DNA from: Typha latifolia
Taxonomy: Eukaryota > Streptophyta > Magnoliopsida > Poales > Typhaceae
Direction of reading: 5' to 3'
NCBI GenBank assembly: GCA_019914945.1
Contig: CM034099.1
Coordinates: 3,162,001 to 3,226,000 of the forward strand
DNA length: 64,000 bases
The notes beneath the pieces are model-generated. The model ran no database searches. It saw only the letters and a program-made list of their open reading frames with translations, and was not told the origin of the DNA. Below, piece by piece: positions 24,401 through 38,467 of the stretch. Numbering within the stretch: the stretch's first letter is position 1; the number at the start of each line of letters is the position of its first letter. The position numbers and the translations under genes are program-made.

Positions 24401-27400
24401 CAACCTCAGTTCGACGGAAGTTGTTTCCAGGAAGAAATCTATCATGAATGACAGGAGTCAAAAGATACTGATCCCTGATACAGAATATGAGACGAAGTTC
24501 AAGCGAGACACTCATTTTTCTCGTCGTGATACAGATCGGATTGTTCTGCAAAATAAAGTAGAAGACAAAACTATCAATCAGAAGACAGTAAATGATACAC
24601 GAAAACAGGCTCCTGAAAGATCTTTGCCGCCTATGTCAAAGAAACTATCAACATGTATACTTCCTGAACCAGTCATACCTAAACAAAAGATTAAGCATCA
24701 GGAATCTTTGGGTGATCAGACAAGACCAGCAAATTTGAAGACAATACCGAGGTGGATCTCACCAAAAAAAGAATCTGATGCTACTTCTGTGCATAGGCCA
24801 TCTCATCCTCCATCTAGATATAACAGTTCGCCTGCTGCTCTTGCGATTTCTGCAGTTAGTGAAGGTAGTGATGTCACTGAACGTGTAGAGGCTTGTGGAA
24901 CTCCTACTGATAGGACAGAAACTTCCTTGTCACCAGCAGTACCATCTGATTCACCATTTACATGGCCATTGTTGCAGAAACTACCCTCTCAAATTCAAGC
25001 TACTTCAAAGCTGCCGCCTCCACCTCCACCTCCACCTCCACCTCCACCTCCACCTCCACCTCCACCTCCACCTCCACCTCCACCTCCACCTCCACCTCCA
25101 CCTCCACCTCCACCTCCGCCTCCTTCTGTCGGTATATCATTGAATTCTTCTACTTTTGGATCTCGACCTTCACCACCTCCTCCACCTCTATCTTCAAGAC
25201 CACCGCCGCCACCACCACCACCACCACCACCTCCACCTCCACCTCCTCCTCCACTGATGTCAAGGACAGGAGTAGAATATCTAGCCCCAGTAGCAACTAC
25301 CAATGGCCCATCTCCCTCACCTTCTTTCTCAGAAATATTTGCCAAAAGGAATATTTTCCCTCCTATTCATGGCAGTCCACCCCCACCTCAACCTCCTTCT
25401 GGCCGTGTTGGTCCTCCACCTCCACCTCCACCCCCTCCTCTTGCGTCACATTTAGGTCCTCCACCATCACCATCACCTACCCCTAGCGTGCGAGTTGGTG
25501 TCCCTCCCCCACCTCCTATAGCTCGTTTTGGTGCCCCTTCTCCACCAACACCACCTCTGGCAGCACATGCCGGTGCCTCTCCTCCTCCTCCTCCTCCTCC
25601 TCCTCCTCCACCACCACCTCTTGGATCACGTGTCGGCGCACCTCCGCCACCACCACCACCTCCTGGATCACGCGTCGGTGCTCCTCCTCCACCACCACCA
25701 CCACCTCCTCATGGATCACGTGTTGATGCCCCTCCTCCACCACCAGCACCATCTCTTGGAGCACGTGCTGGTGCCCCTCCTCCTCCGCCACCACCTCCCG
25801 GTGCACGTGCTAGTGTCCCTTCTCCGTCGCCTCCTCCAGGAGCACGTATCGCTGCCCCTCCTCCGCCGCCTCCCCCCGGAGCACGTCTCGGTGCCCCTCC
25901 TCCACCACCTCCCCCTGGAGCACGTCTCGGTGCCCCTCCTCCACCGCCTCCTCCCGGAGGACGTCCTGGTGGCCCTCCTCCACCGCCTCCTCCTGGAGGA
26001 CGTCCTGGTGCCCCTCCTCCACCGCCTCCTCCTGGAGGACGTCCTGGTGCCCCTCCTCCACCGCCTCCTCCTGGAGGACGTCCTGGTGCCCCTCCTCCAC
26101 CGCCTCCTCCTGGAGGACGCGCACCTGGTCCACCAGCCCCACCAAGGGCACCTGGTGCTCCTCTGCCTCCTCCAGCAGGCTCAACAGGTGTCTCCGGAGG
26201 CTTGCCACCAAACTCTAGTGGAAGAGGGCGTGGCCTTATACGAGCTCCTGGTATGTCTGCTTCAACACCTCGTAGATCATCATTGAAGCCATTACATTGG
26301 GTAAAAGTAACAAGAGCTGTTCAAGGAAGCTTATGGGCAGAACTACAAAAATCTGATGATGCCACCAGGTACCATCAACATATTTTTTAAGCGTACATCA
26401 GCATGACATGTGTAACAAGTCCATGAACATGAACATTCAAGGATACTCTACTTTTCTATCCTGACTGTCCATTTTTCCAGTCATATTGGAGGGTTCATTC
26501 ATGCATCTGACTAATTTTCATGTGCTTCATGCTGTCAGCTTATTAATTAGTTATTCTCATCAAACTTATTATTGTCGCACAAATTATCCTGCAGTGCTTC
26601 AGAATTTGATGTGTCAGAACTTGAAAGTCTTTTCCCAGCTGTTGTTCCAAAATCCGATGACGGCTCTAAGTCTGATGGGCGTCGGAAATCTCTGGGATCC
26701 AAATCAGATAAAGTTCACCTGGTAAGGACCTAGGACTAGTAAAGTTTACTCTTCTGGACATGCAATTTTTCTTCCTCATTTATTGGAACTATAACTTCAA
26801 GTAAAGCCTCTATTTTATGTGGGTCCTTTTTGAATGCCTTATCTGGTAGTTTAAATCTACTTTATGGTACTTGGTTTCGGGAACCATGGAGCTAAACTGT
26901 GTAAACAAGATAGATAAGAGAGCAAGAAAGAGGTTTTCTTGCATCTTCTTCTCATCATCTCCTGATTCCACAAGATATTGTGTTCGATATTGATAGTTGG
27001 TGATTATTTGTGTCATTTGGTGGGTAACGACCCACAGTACTATCTGTGAGCCCATCCCATGAGAACTTGGTCATAGGTGGTCAAATGTTGCTGCAGCAAC
27101 CATTATATGGACATAGATGATTGGGTGGAAGCGTTAAAAACTTAAAACCTTTGTCATTGTTGGGCCAATATTATAGAGGCAAATAGCAGTATAAATCAGA
27201 GAACAAGATTGATATTGTTAGGTTATGCAATTGGAACTCAGCAAGACTGATCTTCTTTAACAAATGTGGTTCAATGCTTTACTAAGCTTGCTTCCAAGGA
27301 TTAAAACATTCCTGTAGATCCAGTAAAGTGAGATCATATATTGCCGTAGTTAGTGCAGGCTGCAGGAGTGGTAAGAGATGGTGTTAGAATGAGTCTTCAA

Positions 27401-30400
27401 TGAGATTATGTGAGGACAAATGGACAATATCCCAATAGTTTTAGATGCTAACTGCATTGAAGGTGAGCTGAATATATGTAATTGTTCTTGACATCTCATT
27501 AAGTCCGCTTTAGTTAGTAGTCATGATAAATTCCTATTAGCTCCAAATGAAGTTGTTAAGTCATAACTTCAAAAGGAGCAAATTAAGATCTGTTACAATA
27601 TACTCCAGCATCAACACTAACCTGCTGATTGATATCATTCCACGTATGAAGAGATTCCTGGTGACAAAGTGGAAATGTAGAATGAACATTGACAAGTACT
27701 GCCAGGCCATGGCACTCCATAGGGACATATAGTTTAGATATTTTTGTTCATCTACAGTTCTATACATAAGAAGGTTTATCAGATGTAATTGTACTTGACT
27801 ATTGAATATGTGTGAGATTTCTATGGATCCAGTAACTTCTTTCTTCTTTCATTATTTTCTTGTATTGTCCTGCTAATTTTGGTTCAATATGTACCTCATA
27901 TGTTGAAGTCAAAAGTTTCAACGATTTGGGAGAGAGTTTTTAAATATTAGAGGTGTTTAACCAGGGTTCTTGAGTCATGAAAGTCACTTTGATGGGGCAA
28001 GAAGCAGAATGGGTTTGGGGTATGCCAAATTGAATGGCGGAAGAGTGAGAGTCTTTGACTTGTGGGTCTGTGGAAGATGTTTAAAATTTAAATCTTTGCC
28101 ATTATTAGACGTAAAGAAGATGGCAAGGAGGTCCTAGAATCCTGGTTAGGTTGATAAGTAACAAATGGGAGCTTTTGACTTCCATTTCCATTAGCGTTCG
28201 AAAAACCACTGCTGATGTTATACAATGCTTAAGTGAAATCAGTTCATGGTGCTATGCAGTAGACTAAAAATGATATTTCTTTTTAGTTTTTATGGAATTG
28301 ATCACTCTGATGATAATTTATGGTGTATAGATGCTAATTTTTTTTTTTTAAATAGCATTAAGTTATACGATTTATAAATGCAAGTTGTAAACCAAGTGAA
28401 CGTTTAGTTTCAACTTTCAACTGAAACTTCAATTTATTTCTTGCATCTTCTGTTTAATGTTTGAACAAGAATATCTAATCTTAATTATTTTTCAATTGTA
28501 TTGCACATAGATTGACCTAAGGCGGGCCAATAACACTGAAATCATGCTGACAAAGGTCAAGATGCCACTTTCTGATTTGATGGTAAGAGCTCTGATTATC
28601 ATCTTTTAATGCGCCCAAAGCAACACTTCATTTTATTTTATATGTGCTGGAATGTATCTTTGTACAACTGCTTTAGAATGTATTTAGGTGCTATACATGA
28701 CTTTCTTTGACAAGTAATAGAGGTATGCACTAAGAATTTGTTTACTAGAATATAAATCAAAACTGTAGGTATGATCTAAGAATTTGTTTACCAGAGTATA
28801 AACCAAAACTGTCTCACTGTGTCTCAACTGCTACACGTTTGTCTGTTCATATAGAAGTGAACTCTTAATCTTTGTATTTTCAGTTAATCATCTAAATGAT
28901 TTCATAAGCTATAGGATCTACTTCTTAACATCTCTAAGTAACCATTACATGTCTAGACTTTGTATAGCACAACATTATGTTGTAAAACATTCATTTTCAT
29001 CAAATGAGTTGGTGTATAAATGTCAAAGCATTGTGTTGGGTTAGCATGACCTGTGAACTTGTCGTGCTTCTTTCATTGAAAAAGTAGATAATAATTGGCC
29101 CGATCTAGAGAAAGCAAAAAAACTTGATAGGTTAAGACAAGAAACATGCTAGAAATCAACCAGTGACAATCATGGTTAAGATGATAGGTTGCGATGGCAA
29201 CAAATAAGCATGGGGCTTGTGATGGAAATGATTTGGTGCTATACTGCTATGGAGGTTGTGAGGAAGGGGCTAACACGAGAGGGTGGTGGGCCAGATTGGA
29301 GCCTGACCCACCCATAATTCAATTTAAAATGCACAAAAGTTATGATATTATGTGCATCTAGAGCTGGCCTGGTTGTTGTAACTTGATATTTGTCCTAATT
29401 TTATGCATCGCTGGATGGATAGGATCAGAATGGTGAAATGGGTGACTGAGCATGGATGTGATATTTGGTTGGTTGAGTATGATGGTAAAGGTGGGATGAT
29501 GGGAAGCGGAACCATGAAGGTTGAACACAATGATTGATAAGTCAAGTGGAGGGTGCAGTGGATGTAGAAGTAATGAGGAGAGTGTTGGGTATTTTAATGG
29601 GAGTGAGGTGATTAAGGACTTGTGGAAGTTTGTAGTGAAGGTTAAGTTGTGTTCCTGATGGTGAGCATAGTCCTGAGATGTTGACTAGGATGAGGATCTC
29701 TATGCTGATGATACTCTGGTGGTTCTGGAATCTTCGGAGGTGACCATGTGGGGGATGGTGATGTGGTATTTGCAAAACTGCAAGTCTGCACATCTTGTTG
29801 GAGGTGGATATGCTAGATATGTGAAGTCAGGAGCCATAGGAGAAGTTTTTTTCAGCATGGTAGTGAAGTTATTTTGGTTTTGGTTTTTCATTTTTAGATT
29901 TGATGTCCTTTTAATGACCAAATTTCATTAAATTTTGAATGCTACTTATTGTCTAGATTGAACTTTCTCATTTTATCCTTATTCCTTATGAGTTTTCTAA
30001 GATCCAACACCGATAAGGAATGGATTCTTATTAGTTATTACAGCTGTTGTGAAGTGTAAAGTTATATTGGTAGGCCTGACACCATTAAGGATGGTGAAAA
30101 GGTGTGATTAAAAATTTAAAGTGTGTACATTTGTAATATATGTCATAATAGTATACATGGCTTTATATAAGAATTACCTTAACATGACTCAACAAATTGA
30201 ACATATTATCCACTTGTCATGTTGGGGTTGACATCGGCTATATTGATAGTGAAGGAGGCAATTGCCTCTATATTTATAATCACGGAACATCAATTTTTAA
30301 CTTTTGAGTAAACATCAATTTCTCAGGAAGCTTTTGAGTTTTGAATATCCTGCTATGAACGACAAATCTTCCTGTCGAGATTCATGTCCTTCAGAGTGCC

Positions 30401-33400
30401 ACAAAGGTGAATCCATGTCAATGACTGAGAACACTTACTTGCTGATCTGGAATTTCCATGCAACCCCACCACTATCTTTGTCAACAAACTGTACATTATA
30501 GGATTCTAGATGAAGTGAATTAGACAGAAAGCAAGAAAACTAATATAGAAACAAACACTATCTTTGGTTTGTATTGTGGAGTACATCAATCGACAAGGGC
30601 CATGGTATAGGTCTGGTAAAGGGGTAAGAAGCATGCAGTAGATGGATTCCAAATCAAGATTTTGCCCAATGTCTCCCACGTCCCCTCTCTCTGCAACACA
30701 GCTCTAGATGCAAATCCAAACTTCAACAGTCCTTTACTGCATTAAATCCATTCGAATACATTTATGAACCATATCGCCATAATTTAAGAGATTTGATTCA
30801 AGGATCTTGCACTGGGCGTCCTAGATGAGCTTAGGGTGTTCGGCTAATATGGCATATAAGGCATGGGCTACTTGCTAGATCAAAGATTTTTAAGGTTTTG
30901 AAGCTGGCCACGAAGCCTTTGACTTCTTTTGCCTTGAAGTGGTCTTTTTGCGAGTACCATTTAAAAACAAGAAAATATCATGGTAGTCTTTCATACTAAA
31001 TATACTCTTTAAAAATCATTTTCATCCTTTTGTCTATTCAAGGTATAATAAATCTTGCATGCCGTTCTTTTTTATGAACACGACATGCTGATGCTTTTTC
31101 TGTTCACTGTTTAGTGTTGTATCAAAATATATGGTGTTTATTGTTGTGGAATGATAATATTTTTTTTGGAAAGGTAGGTTTTGACTTTTGACTTGAAACA
31201 TGAATATGAGAGAGATTTGAGTGATGTCATACTTTTGTACTTCTACTCCATGAATAATTTATCAGGTTGTACAGGAACCTTTTTCTTAGAACTTCTATAA
31301 GGTCCAACTAATTCATCTTTCTTAAAGCAATCCCCAAATAAGCTGGTTGATTTTATATAATATTATCTTGATGGTGAGAGTAAATTAAAAAATTACTGAA
31401 GTATAAGTCATTGATAGTTTATTGTTCTCATCTGGACCTCCCAAATTTGGAAGGCTAGGTTCAAGGGTATAGGAACACCCTCGATTAGTACTAGAAATGA
31501 AACACTGCTTGGGGGCAATTATGGAACTCCAAAAGCCATCTGTGTTGCTACTGATGGTTCTCTTCTTTCCCCTGAAGTGGATGGTAGGGAATAAATCCTT
31601 CCCAACAGTGCATGCATATGCATGTATGTGCTTGCTCTTAGAAGCTAGACTCTGGTAATTTTTGTTTGCACATTGATTATCAGCTTTAATATACTAGCAT
31701 GAAACAAATTAAATATTGAAAGTTTTCACTAGATGCTTGCTCTTGTTGAAGTTTTAACTGATTCTAGTAATTGCATTTTTCCTTAAAGAGTGCTGCTCTT
31801 GCATTGGATGATTCTATTTTGGATGTTGATCAAGTGGAAAACCTTATAAAGTTCTGCCCAACCAAAGAAGAAATGGAACTTCTCAAGGTTCATATATTTA
31901 ATTGTTTTGTTTGTTTATTTCACTTTAAATTCTTGTCATCTTATTCTTCATTTTTGGTTGTAGAACTACACAGGCAACAAGGAAAACCTGGGTAAATGTG
32001 AGCAGGTAAGTTGCACTTTCAACAGTATATAATGTTATATGAGTAAACATGACATGTTCTACATTAGTGTATATACATGGATAAAATTAGGTAGCTAGAT
32101 TTATTTCTGATTAAGTTTGACACTATATTAACACGTGCATCTTGATGCTTTAAATGATGCAGTTTTTCTTAGAATTGATGAAAGTTCCTCGGGTGGAATC
32201 TAAGCTACGAGTGTTCTCATTCAAGATTCAATTCGGGTCGCAGGTTGTATGCTCTTTTATTCCGTGATCCTATGTTTGCACAAGTCGTACTTGTAGATTT
32301 ATGACTTGCTTTCTTCCCATTTTACAGGTTTCAGATCTTAGAAAGAATTTGAACATTGTAGATTCCACATGTGAGCAGGTATATTTCAAACAAATCACAC
32401 TTTTCTTATTCTTCTTGTTTATCCATCTAATGCGTGACTTGTCAGATCCGCAATTCTGTCAAACTCAAGGAAATTTTGAAGAAAATTCTGCATCTCGGGA
32501 ACACATTAAACCAGGGAACTGCAAGAGGTAATGACGCATCATCTACCCCAAAACTATCCATACATGGTTCTTTTCACCTTGATTGAATATTGTCTATTAT
32601 ATGACTATTCATTAGTAGAGCAAATGGTCTTTTGTAAGTGGTAAGTGGCATTGATCATTACTGTAGTGAGGCTAAAACTTGATGCATGTGATACATAATG
32701 CTTTTTGGAGAAACAATAAGAATGAAGGTTTATGAGTTTTTGTACTACTATTTGAGAACTATATAAAACTCAGTGACAGTTTCCTTAACTATGGAATGAA
32801 AAAGGTTATTGTGTTGTTAGAATGAAATGATAGGAATAAGAACATCATACCTAGTAATTTGCGTTAAGCTACTAATTCTGTTACTTTTCTTCTCTATCTA
32901 ATTCAGTGTTAGATTGGCATTTATCTCTTCTTAAATCAAGGGAAAAAAGGAATAAGATTGATGAAAGATGATTAGTTATGTAATCCCAAATCACTTAAAA
33001 GTTATATAAAGGGCCTTTCAGGATGCTGGACATGATGTGGATCTTATCTTTCAACTTATGCATAAAGAGGGATTATATGTGAAAATAAATACCATCTAAA
33101 TATATACTTTTCAGTGGCAAAATATAACACTGGAAGTAGTGGTAACTGGTAAGATGGATATTTCACAAACCGCAAAATGTAGAGGTTCATACCAATTTTT
33201 AAGAAAGTCACTATTTTTGCTGATTTTTCTTATTTTGGTAACATTTAATATGTATTCTTAGTTGGAAGGAACCTTGCAAATTTTGTATTGATCTTTAAAT
33301 GATAAATGTTCTTTTTCATGATTCCGCATGAAGTTAAGAAATGTTTGATTGGCAGAACATAGCATTGACAAACATGATTATTTGAACTGTAGGTTTTACA

Positions 33401-36400
33401 GAGTGGTGCCATTCCTCAATACTTGGCACATTTAATATGTCGTGACTATTATGTGCTTGATTGACTTTTCATTCTCATCTTAGATATCAAGTCAAGCAAC
33501 TTGACCACATTCCTATTACAGTCTTCTTGCACCTAAATTGGTCATTAGCTTTTCAGGGAGACATTTTTTTCTTCAAAATTTTAAGGATTCTCTACTTAAA
33601 GACATTCAGTTGCAACTTCTCCCAGCCAGTTGGCTTTAATTTTATTGATATATTTGTCTATTATTATCTTTGCAGACAAAGCAACTTTGACCACTCCCAA
33701 CCAGTTGTTTTCAAGTTGAATATATTTATATGTTAATTTACATGAAGGCAAACTAGGCATCTCTTTTTAAATGAATTTCGTCATATAATAATTTTCCACA
33801 TATTGTGATGGTGTTACTTTTGTCTCGTTAGAGGCTCGAGGATTTTCTCTTGTATATATTTCTCCATTAAGTTAGTTTATGGTTTAATTGGCAGGATCTG
33901 CCATCGGCTTCCGCCTGGACAGCCTTCTAAAACTTACAGATACTCGTGGTACCAATAATAAGATGACACTTATGCACTATTTGTGTAAGGTATGATGCAA
34001 CTGTCTTTTCCTTTTTGGTCCTTTTTAGGGTTTTCACATGTTACCGCCTATACAATTGGCTGTTGAAGAGAACCTTCTTTTGCACATTTGCTAATTGATG
34101 TTTAGGATATTTTGCAATATACCAACTGTCCTTTGTCATCTTTATTTTGGGACAGACATCCTGGGAATATTTTTCTATATTGACTAAAATACCCTTCTTT
34201 TAAGGGCATTTGGAAGTCAGTATAAATCAATGCAATTCTGTTGGCTGATGCATGCATCAATCGATTTCTGTCTAGTTAGTCAGTATCATTCGGTCCTTAG
34301 TTTGGTTAGATTATGTTGGGTGATGCTGATTCATTGAAGTTGTGTTTGCTTTTGCTACATCACCCAATCCTCTCATGGAGAAATTGAGTTTCATTTTACT
34401 TAAACACCTTGTTCAGGTAATAAATCCCTTTTTGTTTACTTTTTGTACTGAGCATTATATAAAACTATTCAAATAACAGGTAATTTGTAGGAAATGTAAT
34501 ATTACGTATGGAAATTGTTATCTAAAACTGTTTAAATAACATTTACTTTTTTTTCCATATAAATAGAGAAACTTTACAATATTACATTTAAGAATATAGT
34601 TCTCTACATTTTGTATTATGTATTGAAGACCTTATTATCTGTTTTGTGTCGCATAATGTAATTTTTATGCTCATTTTCTCCTTATTTATATTTGTAGATC
34701 TCTTCTGTAGTGTCTATATGTTTAAATCTGAAATGCTGGTATTTCCCACACAAAAATCAAAACTGCTGTTGGAATTGTGTGGCGTGGTGCAATAAATAGA
34801 CTGCTAATAAGGCCTCGCAAATGCTGATTGATATTCTTTCTGATGCTCCCTGGTTCCAAGTGCCAAACATTGTCCTGAAGCCATAAATGCTAAGATTGGG
34901 GCAGAGGCAGCCACTCAGTTCCTCAACTGTCACCTGCGGTCTCCTTCTTAAAGGAATAGCATTTAAGTTAAAAGAGAGAAATATTTAAAAAAAAAATCCT
35001 TAACTAAGGTAGCAAATCATGTGTTTTTTAGAAAATTATCTGTAAAAGGGAGGAGTTGAATTGCTATTATGTTCCTCCATAAGCCAGTAATGTAGGTTGA
35101 AATATGCAAAAGCTCTTCTTTTTTTATGTGTATGTCTGTATTTGTTTAATGCTTCATATAATTGGAAAGTGGCATATCTGATCCAGTTAATATGAAGACA
35201 TGAGCCTGGAATTTCCCATGAGATACATTTTTTTGACACTGCATGCTAATAAGATTGGTCATTTTTTTTGGGTTCAGTACATTGTACATTTAGAATTTTA
35301 TTCTTAATCTAGTTAAGGGAATCTATTTAGAACTTTTTTTTATTGCGGAAATATCAAAGAACAATTTTCAATTATGGTCATTTATATATTTAGCATAAGT
35401 AGTTATTGATGACATATTGGAGTGGAATGTCTGGACTGAAAAAAATCAATCAAGAGAGGGGCCTGCGCTTGATCATATTAATGTAACTTGGTAGTCACTA
35501 GTTAGAAGGTTTTATTTCTTGATTGTTGTTCTGTTTTAAGTCCACATTACCAGGGAATGCTTCTCCAAAATTCTGTATACCTGAAAAGATGGCATAGGAG
35601 AAGATAATAAATTTTGGTTCAGGAGTTCTTTTCATCTGTGAGGCACATCAAACAAAGTATAATTTTAGGTTGAAGACTCTTCTAGCAGAAACTGAAGAAT
35701 GTGATGTAAGATGGACATAGGAAAGCAAATGGTTGTTGAAATAGTGACGATTTAATATCAAATGGCTGTTTCAGAAAGGATGCAAAAGTGATCAAGTACA
35801 TTAGATGCTAGTGCGAGTGAACAAGCACCTTAGAAAGGGACTTTGTAACTTTTAAGTACTAGATTGCTTGATAAATGGATTTAAAGGCAAATTTCATGCT
35901 TCAGCAATATCTAATAAGGAGAAGCTGCTCTGGGACCTCTGACTGGAGATTATCTCTCCCTTTCTGTACAATTTGCCAAGTTAAATCTTCTTTCTGGATA
36001 CCTATGAGATGTTGTTTTCTTTTTATCCTTCTAAAAATGAGTTATTAATCAGGTCCTTGCTTCAAGGTCATCACATCTTCTGGACTTTCATGAGGATCTT
36101 AGTAGCTTAGAAGCTGCATCAAAGGTTTGAGATCTTTTAGGCACTTCTCTGTTGAATTTGTAGTATGCAAATTGTTATGGTGCATGAAAGTTTCTTTTGT
36201 GCAGATACAACTGAAGTTATTGGCAGAAGAAATGCAAGCTATTGTGAAAGGGCTGGAAAAGGTTGAGCTGGAACTCAAAGCTTCAGAAAATGATGGCCCA
36301 GTGTCAGAAATTTTTTGCAAGGCAGAGCCTCTAGCTTTGATTTGTGTTATCATCATAGCATGCTTATTATTTATTTATTTTATTTGAAATTTGCTTGCAT

Positions 36401-38423
36401 TATATCTGATGTAGGTATGATATGATATCCACTGATCTAAACATGATTGGATTTGAACTTAACTAGAATCTCAATTTTGGTAGACAAACAGTACACAGGA
36501 TCTGGAAACAATTGTCTAGTAAAAAAACTATAAATTATCAGTTTTGTCCATCCAGTCTCAAAGCCATGTTAATGAAAGATTACCTTTATGTAAGCCTAAA
36601 TTGCAGTTGCTTCAAATATCCTTTGTCAGAAACCAGACACAAAATTACTGTACTCTAATACTCTATTGTCAATTGGCCATAGAAAATTTTCATGTCTTTC
36701 AGAGCCTTTTCAACTTCAAAATTTTGTCTAGCCAATGCATGACCTTTGGGAAAAGGCTTTGAAGATGATGACTTTTCAGTTCGGATCTCTCCAAAGTCCA
36801 ATCTATCTTATTTTCCTCTTTCTGTTTGCGTCTTGTCATTAATCTTAGTATAGTTGATACAGGATGTATAACTTATGGTGCGACTGATTCCTTTGTTAAT
36901 GTTTCTACAGATTTTCTTTTTCATCTTGGCATGCAGTGGATGTAGTCACTAGTCAGTACTTATAATTAGGGTTGATTTTTTTTTTTTTTCGTTTTCCTTT
37001 CTGAAGAATGAGGCTTAGAGTTTCTCCATTACTAATAATTGAGCTCTTTATATGCTAGTTATGATTGATGTTAATGATGGTGATTGAGTTTTAATTGTAC
37101 TCACATGTGTTCTTCTAAAAGTTTTATCCTGAGCTTTGTTTGGCATATGTTATTTGACCTTCTGTTGTAGTTTCTTGCTGTCTTTTTGGTCTGTTTGGCC
37201 TTGTCCTTCAGCATTTGAATAACTTTTTAATGTCCAGACATTGATGGAGTTTACTGCTGTTGCTGGAGCTGAAGTACAATCACTGTCATCACTTTATACT
37301 GCAGTGGTATGCTATTAATTGTCTTCTGCTCATATCTGATTGATCACACATACTTTTCGGTTGTTTGTTATGTGTTTCTTACTTGCTAAGTGGCTAACAG
37401 GGTAGAAATGCAGATGCACTTGCCTTATATTTTGGCGAAGACCCTGCAAGATGTCCTTTTGAACAGGGTAAGTATGCAGAATTTGATAATATTTTATCAA
37501 TCTATTCTTTGATAAAGTTTCCTTTACATATTTATATACTCAAATATGTAGTCAGTTATTTTGTACTCTATTATATACTTCACTGTAAATTTGCTTCCCC
37601 TCTCATTCATTCTTTAGCTAGAGTTCAACTAATTGTTGGCTCGAGATCAATAAACCTATTTATTTTAACTTTAACATTTGGCTTTGGGTTCTAATGCATG
37701 CTGGCCTTCTAATATGGGTTCTGAGATGGCAAGGTCAAGCAACTTTACACCATTACTAGAAAGTAATGGTGGCAAACTGGCAATTCTCAATCTAGTACCC
37801 CAATTTTCTTATTAATCGTCTCGGGTTCAGGTTGGTGTGATAGGTCTAATACTGTATCGTCAATCTGACACTGCCTGTGTGACCCAACCTTGTTGCTACC
37901 CTTGTAGGGTGGTTGTTTCTATGAGTTGAACCAGTTTCGTGTCGACTGTGCCAGGGCTTTATCATTGAACAAAGTGACGCCTTCAAAGTAAAGATACAAG
38001 GAGAAATTGGTATTTAACTCAAGAATACGCATACCTAAATAGTAAAAGAGATCATTAATAGTTATACATTTAAAAAAAGAGGTTAAACCGGTAATTTGAT
38101 ATTTGAGATCAAAGTTAAGATAAGGATGGCAAGAATGAGGTTGTAACTGGTTCTTTTGTACCACAGGCAGAAGGATTGATGTGGTAGTAGTGATCTTTAT
38201 AGCATTTACATAATTAAGATGCCTCTGTGACATGCATTTAGTTTTTTTGGCTAATGATCTGAAAAATGTAATGGTTTGTGACAGTTTCTTGAACAGAAGA
38301 AAACTATTTGTTTCCCATTATGTCCTACTGTTTAAGCTCCCACTTCCCTTTGCAAATTGCATGCCTTAGACCTCAAATTATGCCTGTGGAATAAATTTTC
38401 ATTTGGTTGTCATCAGTTTACTT

Positions 38424-38467
<44 letters not shown>

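Noticed and set aside
24995..25345. Long poly-glycine frame on the minus strand of FH1
   Set aside because: It is the antisense shadow of the proline repeat; CCN codons reverse to NGG, giving Gly/Trp/Arg-type runs.
25528..26286. Leu/His-rich frame in FH1
   Set aside because: It is another frame of the 39-bp proline repeat and ends inside the formin exon.
29695..29931. YADDTLV-like string in the formin intron, resembling a LINE reverse-transcriptase motif
   Set aside because: A stop lies just upstream and neither flank matches LINE RT; a seven-residue match can occur by chance. A translated search of 29000-29950 would settle it.
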